Positions 28,090 to 37,333 of a stretch of 64,000 nt of DNA are shown in pieces. A program made the position numbers and the translations under genes. Where the stretch lies: assembly GCA_012520575.1 (NCBI GenBank), contig JAAYOB010000017.1:22832-86831 (forward strand), written 5' to 3'. The notes below the pieces were generated by a model. The model ran no database searches, was not told the DNA's origin, and saw only the letters and a program-made list of their open reading frames with translations. Positions within the stretch are counted from its first letter, which is position 1, and every line of letters begins with the position of its first letter. This stretch comes from Candidatus Stramentimicrobium fermentans (GTDB taxonomy: Bacteria; Atribacterota; Phoenicimicrobiia; Phoenicimicrobiales; Stramentimicrobiaceae).

Positions 28090-28575
28090 AGAACTCCCCA
28101 CCTGTAAAGGTGGGGATGAGAGCTCTTTCCTGTTTCTTCTGGTCGTTCTTTGATAGAATAAAGAGTATGAAATTATACAAGTCAGCCCATAGCATATACC
28201 AGACCCAGTATCATATCGTATGGATAACCCGTTATCGGAGAAAGATTCTGGTTCCAGGGGTAAAAAGTTATCTCAAGATCAAACTATTAAGAAATTAGAA
28301 AGTTCTATCCTGATTGGGATTACATAGAGATAGGAATTAAACCGGATTATGTGTACCCGTATATAGTGATTCCTTTGAAATAAGCGGTAAGTGTGGTAGC
28401 AAAAACCATCAGGAAAAATACCAGTTCCTGCAAAAAGTCTACTGGGATCAAAAAGGTATCTGGAGCAGAGGTTATTTTGTTTCAACAGCAAATACGTTCA
28501 ACACCAAGCCGAAGAAGAAACAGGACAAGCACAGCTTGAGTTTTAACCGTACCACGCCTGTAAAGGCGTGGGAAT
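28090..28575 (+). mobile_element. Decayed IS200/IS605-family element
   Basis: Flanking hairpins with the same core: ccccacctgtaaaggtgggg (28096-28115) and ccacgcctgtaaaggcgtgg (28552-28571), enclosing a tnpA (Y1 transposase) pseudogene. Confidence 0.75.
28167..28530 (+). pseudogene. tnpA: IS200-like transposase tnpA, frameshifted and with mutated HUH motif
   Basis: MKLYKSAHSIYQTQYHIVWITRYRRKILVPGVK, then in other frames YPDWDYIEIGIKPDYVYPYIVIPLK and KYQFLQKVYWDQKGIWSRGYFVST. The usual HLH is replaced by YPY. Confidence 0.82.
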
Positions 28576-28726
28576 CGATGAGCAAAATAGGTTTCTATAA
28601 TATAATGATTAATCTATTGTTATAAATAATAATTTAAAAATAGTATTTTTACGGTTTTTAGTAGAAATTCCATATTATAATGGATATAATCATCGAATGA
28701 CCCATATAATTTAAGAGGTTATAAAA

Positions 28727-29371
28727 ATGATTGAAAATAAGAAGGAATTCGTTATTATAAAAAGTCCCAATAAAAATTTTAGTTTAAGTCTGAGAATACC
28801 AAATACAGATAAGTTTTTAAGGGTAACCTGCCCAAGTTGTGGAACAGAATTTCTATGTCCCCAAAAAATTTCTTGGATAAAAAATGCTATAAAAAACCAT
28901 CCTTTTTTCTTTGGACTGATTATAACTTTGTATTTAGCAACATTAACAGATGAATATTTAGCCAAAACGTTATTTATAAAAGATATTATCTTTATTCATG
29001 GAATATATTTAGCAATATGGTTAGTGGGTAATTGGATATTGAATAGTCTTGTAGACAAGAACACAAAATGGTATTTTCAAAAGTGGTTTGTCTTAATAAT
29101 GCTTTTTATATTGCCCCCTGTTGGCATAACTATTTTATGGGTAGGCTCCAATTTTTCTAAATTTTTTAAAATCGTGTTTTCAATACTTTTTAGCTTCTGG
29201 TTTGGTTACAGTCTTTTCACTATTAATCAGAAATATTTTTTAACATCTCCTCAGGAGTATATTATTGAGCTGATCTCCTCAAAAAAGGGAGATATTTTGT
29301 TTGATTCAGCAAGTTATCAGGCAAAAGAGCGGTTTCAAGAGTTTATTTTGAGTACCGGCTCGCCCTTATGA
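28727..29371 (+). CDS. Hypothetical membrane protein with N-terminal zinc-ribbon-like motif
   Basis: CPSCGTEFLCPQ followed by several hydrophobic segments. No family recognised. Confidence 0.6.
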   Translation: MIENKKEFVIIKSPNKNFSLSLRIPNTDKFLRVTCPSCGTEFLCPQKISWIKNAIKNHPFFFGLIITLYLATLTDEYLAKTLFIKDIIFIHGIYLAIWLVGNWILNSLVDKNTKWYFQKWFVLIMLFILPPVGITILWVGSNFSKFFKIVFSILFSFWFGYSLFTINQKYFLTSPQEYIIELISSKKGDILFDSASYQAKERFQEFILSTGSPL

Positions 29372-29634
29372 GCAATTAAGGAAACCCTTGGCTGCATTCC
29401 GGAAAATAAGAATCCTTCACCCTAGGAATAAGAGAAAGATTATTTGCCCACATTTTAACTTAACGGTTAACTTAGTTTTTTAAGTAATTAATAACTTATA
29501 TTCAAAGTCATTTTTTCTAAGAGATTAATACCCTACGGATGTTTATGAGGTAAATATGTTAGGATTTGACATATCAATCCTATTATGATATAATAAAATA
29601 AAAGAATATAGCAAGAAAAGAAAGGAGGTTTTTA

Positions 29635-30930
29635 ATGGGGTTACGGATCAAAGGAGTATTTTTCAACCAGCATGGTGTTGAATTTCTTATCGGTTATGCC
29701 CGAGCAGCGGATATTTTGAAGCAGATTAAGGTAGATGAATGGAGCCCGAAAAATCCATCCGGATATCAGAGGAGAGTGAACGAAAGAAGAGCAAGGGAGT
29801 TTGGGCATTTTATAGCCAAAGAGGGGATTTTCCCTAATGCAGTGATTTTAAATATTAGAGAACAAGACAAATATAATTTCAGAAAAACTGATGACTCAGA
29901 GTACGAAATAGCTGATAGGGTTACGCTTTGGGTTTTAGACGGACAGCACCGCTTAAAGGGATTAGAATATATCGGAATAAACCACCCTGCCATCCTCAAT
30001 ATAGATATACCGGTAACTATTATAAACTTAAAATCCCGCAATCCGGAGGAAGCACGGGAAAAAGAGGCAGCCCAGTTTTTGATAATAAATAAGACCCATA
30101 GAGGTTTTCGTACCGATTTAGCCGAGCGTATTTTAATAGAGGCAGAAGAAAAAAGGAAGAAATATGAACATTGCCAAGTGTGTCAGCACCAACTCCTGGA
30201 AGAATCGGATTTTTCTGTTGCTTACCACAACCAAGTCGTGACACGTAAAAAAGAGTTCATGGTTCTTTCCTGCGAAGAGTCTGCTCCTTTCCATGATAGG
30301 AAAATTTCTAGATACAATGATACAAAAACTGTACTTCCCAGTAGCCTTAAAAGAGAAATGCGCTGGAAACCAAGGGCAGTCCGTATTTCCGACCTTTTGA
30401 ATGAGCGTTGCGATTCTCCGCTTTTCGGAAAAATGAAATTACCCAATGTTCGTCCTAAAGGGGCTACCTTTAGTCAGGTTGCTATGGTAAATTCACTGAA
30501 AAATATTTTAAATACCGCTCCCTTTGACCAATTAACAGATGAGGAGATAGCATCCATTTTAATTAATTTTTGGCAGGCGGTAAAAGACCTTTGTCCGCAA
30601 CCTTTCCGGGAAGTGGAAAAGAAAATGAGGGCTGATGATTATGTGCTGCTCAAAACAACCGGCATTTATGTCATTCCTAAGGTTTTAGAAGGATTAAATA
30701 CATATCTGCCTCGCAGAAACGGCACTTCTTTTTATACTGTGGAAATATTCAGGCGATTTTTGTCACGTGCCGGCGAGCTGATGCAGCCATACTTCTGGCG
30801 AACTTCCGGTTCGGGAACTGCCGGTGCCATGGGTACCGGTCAGAAGAGTTTTTCCAAGATAGCGGAAATGATTATCAGCCGCATTATCGGGAGGGGGGAT
30901 GAGCGAGGAGAGCAAAAGATAATACTTTAG
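29635..30930 (+). CDS. DGQHR-domain (DndB-like) protein
   Basis: LWVLDGQHRLKGLEYI, INKTHRGFRTDLAERIL, RWKPRAVRISDLLNERCDSPLFGKM. Good RBS (AAAGGAGG). Confidence 0.85.
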   Translation: MGLRIKGVFFNQHGVEFLIGYARAADILKQIKVDEWSPKNPSGYQRRVNERRAREFGHFIAKEGIFPNAVILNIREQDKYNFRKTDDSEYEIADRVTLWVLDGQHRLKGLEYIGINHPAILNIDIPVTIINLKSRNPEEAREKEAAQFLIINKTHRGFRTDLAERILIEAEEKRKKYEHCQVCQHQLLEESDFSVAYHNQVVTRKKEFMVLSCEESAPFHDRKISRYNDTKTVLPSSLKREMRWKPRAVRISDLLNERCDSPLFGKMKLPNVRPKGATFSQVAMVNSLKNILNTAPFDQLTDEEIASILINFWQAVKDLCPQPFREVEKKMRADDYVLLKTTGIYVIPKVLEGLNTYLPRRNGTSFYTVEIFRRFLSRAGELMQPYFWRTSGSGTAGAMGTGQKSFSKIAEMIISRIIGRGDERGEQKIIL

Positions 30931-30963
30931 TATATTTCGTTATTTAGTGAGGAGGAAAGAATA

Positions 30964-31950
30964 ATGAAAATTGAAATAAGTAGCTTTATTGCACAAATCC
31001 GTTTGGGAGAGGTACAGAGTTTTCAGAATATGCAGGTTATTCCTCTCTTTTCGGACCAAGAAGAAGAGCTGGTTTATTGGACTTTAAAAGAGGCATTGGA
31101 TAAAGGATTATTGTTAATACAGGAGGTTAGTTCGGGAGGTTCAGTGCCGGAATTGAAAGTGATTAACCAGGGAGATATCCCCGTCTTGCTGCTCGATGGA
31201 GAGGAAGTGGCCGGGGCAAAACAGAATAGGATATTGAATACTACTATTCTGGTGAAGGAAAAATCTGAAATTATTATACCGGTCAGCTGTACTGAACAGG
31301 GAAGATGGTCTTACCGCACCAAACATTTTTACGATTCCGGAGTAGTGTCTCCTTCTTTTATGCGGGCGCAAAAAACTTCAGCTGTCAATGCCTCTCTGGT
31401 ACAGTACCGGACCTATGATTCTGACCAGGGGGCGGTCTGGAAAGATGTGAGATGCTTAAGCAAGCAAATGGAAGTGGAATCACCTACCGGGGCAATGAGG
31501 GATGTTTTTGAACAAAAAAGGGATACCTTGGAAGATTATATTAAGGCATTCAATGTAGTACCTTCACAAAAGGGAATCTTGGTTTTCGTGGACGGCGAAA
31601 TTGCCGGATGTGATATTTTTTCCCGCACAGATGTTTTTGAGCAAATATTTCCTAAATTGATAAAAAGCTATGCCATGGATTCACTGATAGGGGATAGGAG
31701 GAAGATTACCGTTTCCAGTAACCCACAGGGGGAAGCCGCACAATTTTTAGAGGAGATAAAGTACTGCGAAGAAAAGAGATATTTTTCACCGGGATGGGGA
31801 GCAGACTATCGTTTTGAAGGTCCGGATAAAGTGGGAACAGCATTAGTAGTGGAAGATCAGGTAATTCACATGGCTGTTTTCAAGACTAAGAAAGAGGAGA
31901 AAATCGACCCGATGCCCGGTTACCGAACCAGGAGAGGCCACCGCATTTAA
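30964..31950 (+). CDS. ARPP-1 family protein
   Basis: VPELKVINQGDIPVLLLDGEEVAGAKQNRILNTTILVKEKSEIIIPVSCTEQGRWSYRTKHF is the hallmark segment of the family. Confidence 0.8.
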   Translation: MKIEISSFIAQIRLGEVQSFQNMQVIPLFSDQEEELVYWTLKEALDKGLLLIQEVSSGGSVPELKVINQGDIPVLLLDGEEVAGAKQNRILNTTILVKEKSEIIIPVSCTEQGRWSYRTKHFYDSGVVSPSFMRAQKTSAVNASLVQYRTYDSDQGAVWKDVRCLSKQMEVESPTGAMRDVFEQKRDTLEDYIKAFNVVPSQKGILVFVDGEIAGCDIFSRTDVFEQIFPKLIKSYAMDSLIGDRRKITVSSNPQGEAAQFLEEIKYCEEKRYFSPGWGADYRFEGPDKVGTALVVEDQVIHMAVFKTKKEEKIDPMPGYRTRRGHRI

Positions 31951-32021
31951 CTAAACGGCTTAGCCTAAAACAAGTTAATAAAATTATAGGATAAATAATT
32001 TTTAAATAAAGGATTAGAAAA

Positions 32022-32627
32022 ATGTCTAAACATAATTACACCGAGATCGTCTGTATCATAGACCGTTCCGGCTCAATGGGTGCTATTAAAGATGATGCCA
32101 TTGGAGGGTTCAATAATTTTCTGGAGTCACAGAAGAAATTACCCGGTGAGGCTTCTATCTCTTTAATACTTTTTGACCATGAATATCTGATGCCTATTCA
32201 GAATACAGATTTAATGTCAGTCGAACCTCTTACCGAAAAGACCTATGTTCCCCGAGGCACAACGGCATTATTAGATGCAGTAGGTAAAACCATAAACAAT
32301 TTATGGAATAGGCTGGCAAATATGACCGAACAGGAACGCCCGGACCGGGTTATCGTCTGCATTCTGACTGACGGATATGAAAATGCCTCCCATGAGTTCT
32401 CACGTTCCAAAATCAAAGAAATGATTGAATACCACCAGGAGAAGTACCAATGGCAATTTCTATTTTTAGCCGCAAATCAAGATGCCTTTGCCGAAGGTGC
32501 AAAAATAGGTATTCCCCGAAGGATGGCATACCAATTCGAATCGACAGAAGAGCTTGCAGCCGAAGCTTATGTATGTATGAATAAAGCGGTAGCTAGCATA
32601 AGAATGGATGGAAGAGAGAAAGAATAA
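32022..32627 (+). CDS. vWA (von Willebrand factor A) domain protein
   Basis: MIDAS motif CIIDRSGSMGAI, RGTTALLDAVG, CILTDGYENAS. Confidence 0.9.
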   Translation: MSKHNYTEIVCIIDRSGSMGAIKDDAIGGFNNFLESQKKLPGEASISLILFDHEYLMPIQNTDLMSVEPLTEKTYVPRGTTALLDAVGKTINNLWNRLANMTEQERPDRVIVCILTDGYENASHEFSRSKIKEMIEYHQEKYQWQFLFLAANQDAFAEGAKIGIPRRMAYQFESTEELAAEAYVCMNKAVASIRMDGREKE

Positions 32628-32750
32628 TAAGAATTAAGCCGCTATAAGGAGCTATACGGTTTTCAATAGTATTATGAGATTGCAGAAACCATCAAATTTT
32701 TCTTATATAGGCAAAGGTAATAGTTCAGAATAAGAGTAATGTTATAAACA

Positions 32751-32812
32751 AACAGGGGTCAGTAATGTGAGTTAGCCTGAAAGTTGACTAACCACAATTA
32801 CTGACCCCTGTT
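32751..32812. repeat. Palindromic repeat unit (REP/MITE-like)
   Basis: aacaggggtcagtaat ... attactgacccctgtt, 16-nt perfect outer arms with inner imperfect gttag/ctaac pairing. Confidence 0.7.
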
Positions 32813-32940
32813 ATTTGTGCAGGTGAGATTGTTACTTTTTTATTTTTTAAAATGTTTATATGTTATAATGAATATGAAATAGTATTAGCTAGAAAATGAT
32901 TCGTCTTCTGAAAGCTTTAAATATACGGAGGTAATCAATA

Positions 32941-33735
32941 GTGAAAAGATATTCTCTTACCAGTAAAAGTAATTTAGTATTGTTCTTTTTTATTTCGACG
33001 GTATTTTTACTCAGCTTTTTAATCTGCGGTATTTCAACTAATGCCCAGCAGATAAAGATTGGCGGACTTTTTATTGACTCTAACCCAAGAGGTGCCCGGG
33101 TTTATCTGGACAATGCCTATAAGGGAGAAACACCTTTAGATTTAAAAAATGTTAATCCCGGCCAATATAGCATTAGACTTTCTTTGCCCGGTTATCAGGA
33201 CTGGTCTACTACCGTAATTGCTTTACCGATACTGACCGTAAAAGTTACCGCAGATTTGACACCAAAAGAGGAAAGAGGACTCGGTTCAATCTCTATTAAC
33301 TCTAATCCACAGGGAGCCGATGTTTATTTAGACGGAAAGTATGTCGGGTTAACACCTCTTAATTTACAGAATATCTCTACCGGCAGACATAGAATCGAGC
33401 TGTCTTTACCCGATTATGACGAATGGGCAGACGTGATAGAAGTGGCGGCATCTAAAACAGAGAGAGTATTTGTTGAATTATTGCCTCAATTAAAGTATGG
33501 TTCTCTGTCAATTTATTGCGAACAAGAAGATGCCAAAGTCTTTTTAAACGGTTCTTATCAGGCAGATACCAAAGAAGGTCCCACCGTATTGGAGGATTTA
33601 GAGGTTGGAGATTATGAGTTGGTGATAATCAAAGAGGAATTCAGAGCATGGGTAGGAGATATGGAGATTTATCCTGATGAGGTTACCTCAGTTGATATAA
33701 TAATGACCCCCATCTCCGGCAAGACACTACTATAG
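32941..33735 (+). CDS. Exported PEGA-domain repeat protein
   Basis: Signal peptide plus three PEGA-like repeats (IDSNPRGARVYLDNAYKGETPLDL, INSNPQGADVYLDGKYVGLTPLNL, IYCEQEDAKVFLNGSYQADT). Confidence 0.85.
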   Translation: MKRYSLTSKSNLVLFFFISTVFLLSFLICGISTNAQQIKIGGLFIDSNPRGARVYLDNAYKGETPLDLKNVNPGQYSIRLSLPGYQDWSTTVIALPILTVKVTADLTPKEERGLGSISINSNPQGADVYLDGKYVGLTPLNLQNISTGRHRIELSLPDYDEWADVIEVAASKTERVFVELLPQLKYGSLSIYCEQEDAKVFLNGSYQADTKEGPTVLEDLEVGDYELVIIKEEFRAWVGDMEIYPDEVTSVDIIMTPISGKTLL

Positions 33736-33833
33736 TTTTTAAAAAATATTTTATTGAAAGGAAAATAAAGCCAATTTATCTTGATGGGAGCAGACGCCCT
33801 AAATCTGTAAAGTTATTACTTTAAAATCAGGGT

Positions 33834-35090
33834 TTAGGTGATTTCTTCTTTTTTGTTGCGTGTTGCCACATCGAATACTACAGCAGCTACCAGAACCAGC
33901 GCGCGAACAACATATTGATAGGAAATATCAATACCCATCAAGTTCATACCACTGGTCAGGGACATCATGACAAAGGCACCTACAATAGAGCCGCTGATTT
34001 TTCCAATGCCGCCGGATGGTGAGGCACCTCCCACAAAAGCTGCGGCAACAGCATCCAGTTCAAATAATGTTCCGGCTGTGGTTGTAGCTGATTTAAAACG
34101 TGATGCATAAAGTATTCCAGATAACGCGGCAAGTATACCCATAGAGCAAAATACAGTATAAGTTATTCTTTTAACACTGATTCCGGTAAGCTGTGCAGCT
34201 TCGGGATTACCACCAACCGCATAGATATGCCGACCTAAATTAGTTCTGTTCATAATAAAATGGTAGAACAGAACCACCACTATCACAGTTACTGCCGTCC
34301 AGGATAGCCCTCTATAACCTGAAAGTATCCAGGTTATTACGCCTATTAAGGCTGACATGAGAACCAGTTTTACAATAAAAAGGTGAATAGGGGAGACCTT
34401 GAAATTGTGGTAGAGCATCCTATTCCGTCTATTAATTTCGCTTAAAATATAAAAAATGATTACTAAAATTCCCAGGAGAAAAGTCAGTTTATGTATTCCC
34501 CTTAAAAATCCTACATCGGGAATAAAAGAAAGGTCAGGAATATAACCATTACCAATAGCATTAAAAAAATTATTGGTTATAACAATGGTGCCCCGGTGCA
34601 TGGTTACCAGTTGTAATGCCCCGCGGTAACCTAACCAACCTGCAAGCGTTGCCACAAAAGCCGGGATTTTCATCTGACCAACCAGAAACCCGGTTAAAAA
34701 TCCTGCCAGTATTCCTAAAGCGAATATTAAAGCAATGCTAAGAGGTGCCGACCAATGCCAGAATTCCATAGCAGTTGCTGCCACCGCTCCTAAGAAACCG
34801 GAAAGATAGCCCACTGAAAGGTCAATATGAGAAATAATAATTACCAGGGTCATTCCTATGGCTAATACCGCAATATAACCGGTCTGGTTTATAAGATTGC
34901 TGATGTTTCGGGAGGAAAGGAAGACACCTTTGGTAGTGATAGTAAAGATTATTATAATAACTAAGAGAGCAATATACATACCCCATTCACGTATGTTTTC
35001 CTGCAATATCTTATTGGCACTTTTTATTAAAGCAGTTTCTTCCGGATTATTTATAAGCGGCATAATCCTTTTTACCTCTTTCTTAAGCAT
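33834..35090 (-). CDS. Monosaccharide ABC transporter permease (XylH-like)
   Basis: [67 protein letters not shown]. Start trimmed to the internal ATG (MLKKEVKR); the ORF track runs to 35120. Confidence 0.92.
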   Translation of the reverse strand: MLKKEVKRIMPLINNPEETALIKSANKILQENIREWGMYIALLVIIIIFTITTKGVFLSSRNISNLINQTGYIAVLAIGMTLVIIISHIDLSVGYLSGFLGAVAATAMEFWHWSAPLSIALIFALGILAGFLTGFLVGQMKIPAFVATLAGWLGYRGALQLVTMHRGTIVITNNFFNAIGNGYIPDLSFIPDVGFLRGIHKLTFLLGILVIIFYILSEINRRNRMLYHNFKVSPIHLFIVKLVLMSALIGVITWILSGYRGLSWTAVTVIVVVLFYHFIMNRTNLGRHIYAVGGNPEAAQLTGISVKRITYTVFCSMGILAALSGILYASRFKSATTTAGTLFELDAVAAAFVGGASPSGGIGKISGSIVGAFVMMSLTSGMNLMGIDISYQYVVRALVLVAAVVFDVATRNKKEEIT

Positions 35091-35853
35091 AATCGTCTCT
35101 TGCACCAATAATATAGGCAACTACGTGTTCGCGAAAGGTGTCGATATCACCGGTCACTCTTGTGTCGCAAACTTTACGTCCCTGACGCAGTACAATCATA
35201 CGGTCACTTACCTGATAGATATCTTCGATGCGGTGGCTGATAATAATAATAGAATTGCCCTGTTTCTTTAGTTCTTTTACTAAATCTAAAACTTTCTTGA
35301 TAGCAGCAACACTGAGTGCGGCGGTGGGTTCGTCCATTATGGTAACCCGGGCATTAAAAGCAGTAGCCCGGGCAATTGCTATAGCTTGTCTTTGTCCACC
35401 GGAGAGGCTTTCTACTTTTAGACGTACGGAGGCAAGATCGATTTTGAGTCTATCCAGGAGTCGCTCTGTTTCTCTTTCCATATAGTGTTCATCCAGTATC
35501 CCTATATCACCAATCTTAAAATTCATCTTTTCTCTGCCCATAAATACATTAGCGACCACATCCAAGTTATTGGCTAATGCCAGGTCTTGGTATAGCATCT
35601 CTATTCCATAGTGATGTGCATCACGGGAGCTGGCCATATTTATCTTCTTACCTTCTATAAATATTTCCCCTTCGTCAGGAATGTAAGCCCCGCTAAGTAT
35701 TTTCATCAAAGTGGATTTTCCGGCAGCATTATCACCCACCAGTCCCAATATCTCATTATGATGTAATACCAAATCCACGCCTTTTAAAGCCTGTACACCG
35801 CCAAAATTTTTCTTAATATTACACATCTTCACAACCGGTACTCTGTCTATCAT
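35083..35853 (-). CDS. Monosaccharide ABC transporter ATPase, single-NBD type
   Basis: [42 protein letters not shown]. Only one ATPase domain. Confidence 0.92.
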   Translation of the reverse strand: MIDRVPVVKMCNIKKNFGGVQALKGVDLVLHHNEILGLVGDNAAGKSTLMKILSGAYIPDEGEIFIEGKKINMASSRDAHHYGIEMLYQDLALANNLDVVANVFMGREKMNFKIGDIGILDEHYMERETERLLDRLKIDLASVRLKVESLSGGQRQAIAIARATAFNARVTIMDEPTAALSVAAIKKVLDLVKELKKQGNSIIIISHRIEDIYQVSDRMIVLRQGRKVCDTRVTGDIDTFREHVVAYIIGARDDYA

Positions 35854-35984
35854 TAGTCTTCCCCAGTCTTCCTCTTGGTATCTTGTTTTGAGAATTTATA
35901 GAAACATAAAATTAAATAAAGACTTATGATCTTCAATTCATTTCTAGGCTAGATTTTATTTGCCTTATCTATCGGCCGTCAGTT

Positions 35985-36037
35985 AAAATGAGCGAAGTGA
36001 AACATTTTTAATTTAAAAGCCTCACTCCGCTCATTTT
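35985..36037 (-). promoter_or_regulatory. Hairpin between the binding-protein gene and the ABC ATPase gene
   Basis: aaaatgagcgaagtga (35985-36000) / tcactccgctcatttt (36022-36037): 16-bp arms with one mismatch (G:U capable). Confidence 0.75.
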
Positions 36038-36092
36038 GTCAATTTAAAACAGGAAAGAACTATTTAATATTCTGAATTAGTCCCTGTTTCTT

Positions 36093-37181
36093 CTAATCTA
36101 AGCCGGTAAACTCGGAGGCATCCCAGTAACCGGAGTCAATTATTGCTGCCTTAACGTTACCCTTATCTACTGAAATAACCTGAGAGGGTTTGGCCGGAAC
36201 ATCTATTCTGCCATTATTGTAGGTATGCGTTGCCTCAGGTACCCCGCCTTCCAGGAAAGTAACTGCTGCATCGCTGGCATCTTTTACTAAAGTTCTGACG
36301 TCTTTCAAAACTGTCATAGATTGTTTTCCATCGATGATGTACTGTACTGAGGGTATTTCGGCATCCTGACCACTGATAACATAGCTCTTTATATCTTTAT
36401 CATCGGCAAACGCATCTGCAATAGCACGGGAAGTACCATCATTAGGGGCAAGTATAAATACATCACCCTTGTCTGCCACTTCAGCAACGGTTAAATTTGC
36501 TTCAGCTAAATTTTTTGCAGTAGTAAAATCCCATTCAGTGGTAACTTGACCAAGGATATCTCCCATTTCAGCACGAGTTAATTCAGCTTTACCCTGTAAA
36601 TCGATGGCTTTGCTGGAATTCTTAATTACAAAAGTACCGTCAGCTATCTTGGGCTGCAGAACATTCCAGGCACCTTCAAAGAACAGGAAAGAGTTATTAT
36701 CGGTTGCGGCACCCGCATAGAGATAAAGCGGATTTCCAGTGCCGGAAGCCTTGTCAACGAGATATTGCGCCTGGGCAGCTCCCACGGCAATGCTGTCAAA
36801 GGTTACATAATAATCGACCGATTCGGTTTCCAGAATCAAGCGGTCATAAGAGATAACCTTTAAACCCGCTTCCCTTGCCTCATCGGCAGAGGCGGCAGCA
36901 GCAGTAGCATCATGAGGGCAAATAATTAATATTTTGGCACCTTTGGTAATTAATGCTTCAACATTTTCTTTTTCTCGGGCAGAAGAACCTTGACTGAAGA
37001 GAATTTCGGCACTGTAACCGGCAGTTTTAAGGGCATCATTGAAACGAGCTTCATCTTGTATCCAGCGAGGCTCATCTTTGGTGGGGAGAACTATACCAAC
37101 TTCGATGGTTTGGGCAAAGGAATAGCTGATGGCTGTTGCCACAAAAAATAGAACTAAAATCCATACAATTGACCTTCTCAT
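36093..37181 (-). CDS. Sugar ABC transporter substrate-binding protein (ChvE/XylF-like)
   Basis: Signal peptide, VGIVLPTKDEPRWIQDEARF, NVEALITKGAKILIICPHDA, SYDRLIL, ISGQDAEIPSVQYIIDGKQSMTVLKD. Confidence 0.92.
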   Translation of the reverse strand: MRRSIVWILVLFFVATAISYSFAQTIEVGIVLPTKDEPRWIQDEARFNDALKTAGYSAEILFSQGSSAREKENVEALITKGAKILIICPHDATAAAASADEAREAGLKVISYDRLILETESVDYYVTFDSIAVGAAQAQYLVDKASGTGNPLYLYAGAATDNNSFLFFEGAWNVLQPKIADGTFVIKNSSKAIDLQGKAELTRAEMGDILGQVTTEWDFTTAKNLAEANLTVAEVADKGDVFILAPNDGTSRAIADAFADDKDIKSYVISGQDAEIPSVQYIIDGKQSMTVLKDVRTLVKDASDAAVTFLEGGVPEATHTYNNGRIDVPAKPSQVISVDKGNVKAAIIDSGYWDASEFTGLD

Positions 37182-37333
37182 TATTTTATCACTCCTTTAA
37201 AATTTTTAAACTGTGGTTAATAATACTGATATACTTTTATTCTAATGAATCACCGCCTTTCAAGGTTTAGGTATTTTAAAAGCTTCTGTAAAAGTGAACC
37301 CTATTGTTATAATATATTTCTATACTTTTAATG

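Noticed and set aside
28048-28115. Two adjacent GC-rich hairpins considered as the start of a CRISPR array
   Set aside because: Different repeat sequences, no regular spacing, no cas genes; better explained by a terminator-like hairpin plus an IS200/IS605 end.
29635-30930. Calling a full Dnd phosphorothioation locus
   Set aside because: Only a DGQHR/DndB-like gene is present; no DndA, C, D or E homologs in the window.
32751-32812. Calling this inverted repeat a Rho-independent terminator
   Set aside because: No T-tract on either side adjacent to the stem; the arm sequence looks like a dispersed palindromic element.
34897-35271. Plus-strand ORF opposite the XylH/XylG-like genes
   Set aside because: Antisense shadow of two confident minus-strand CDSs.
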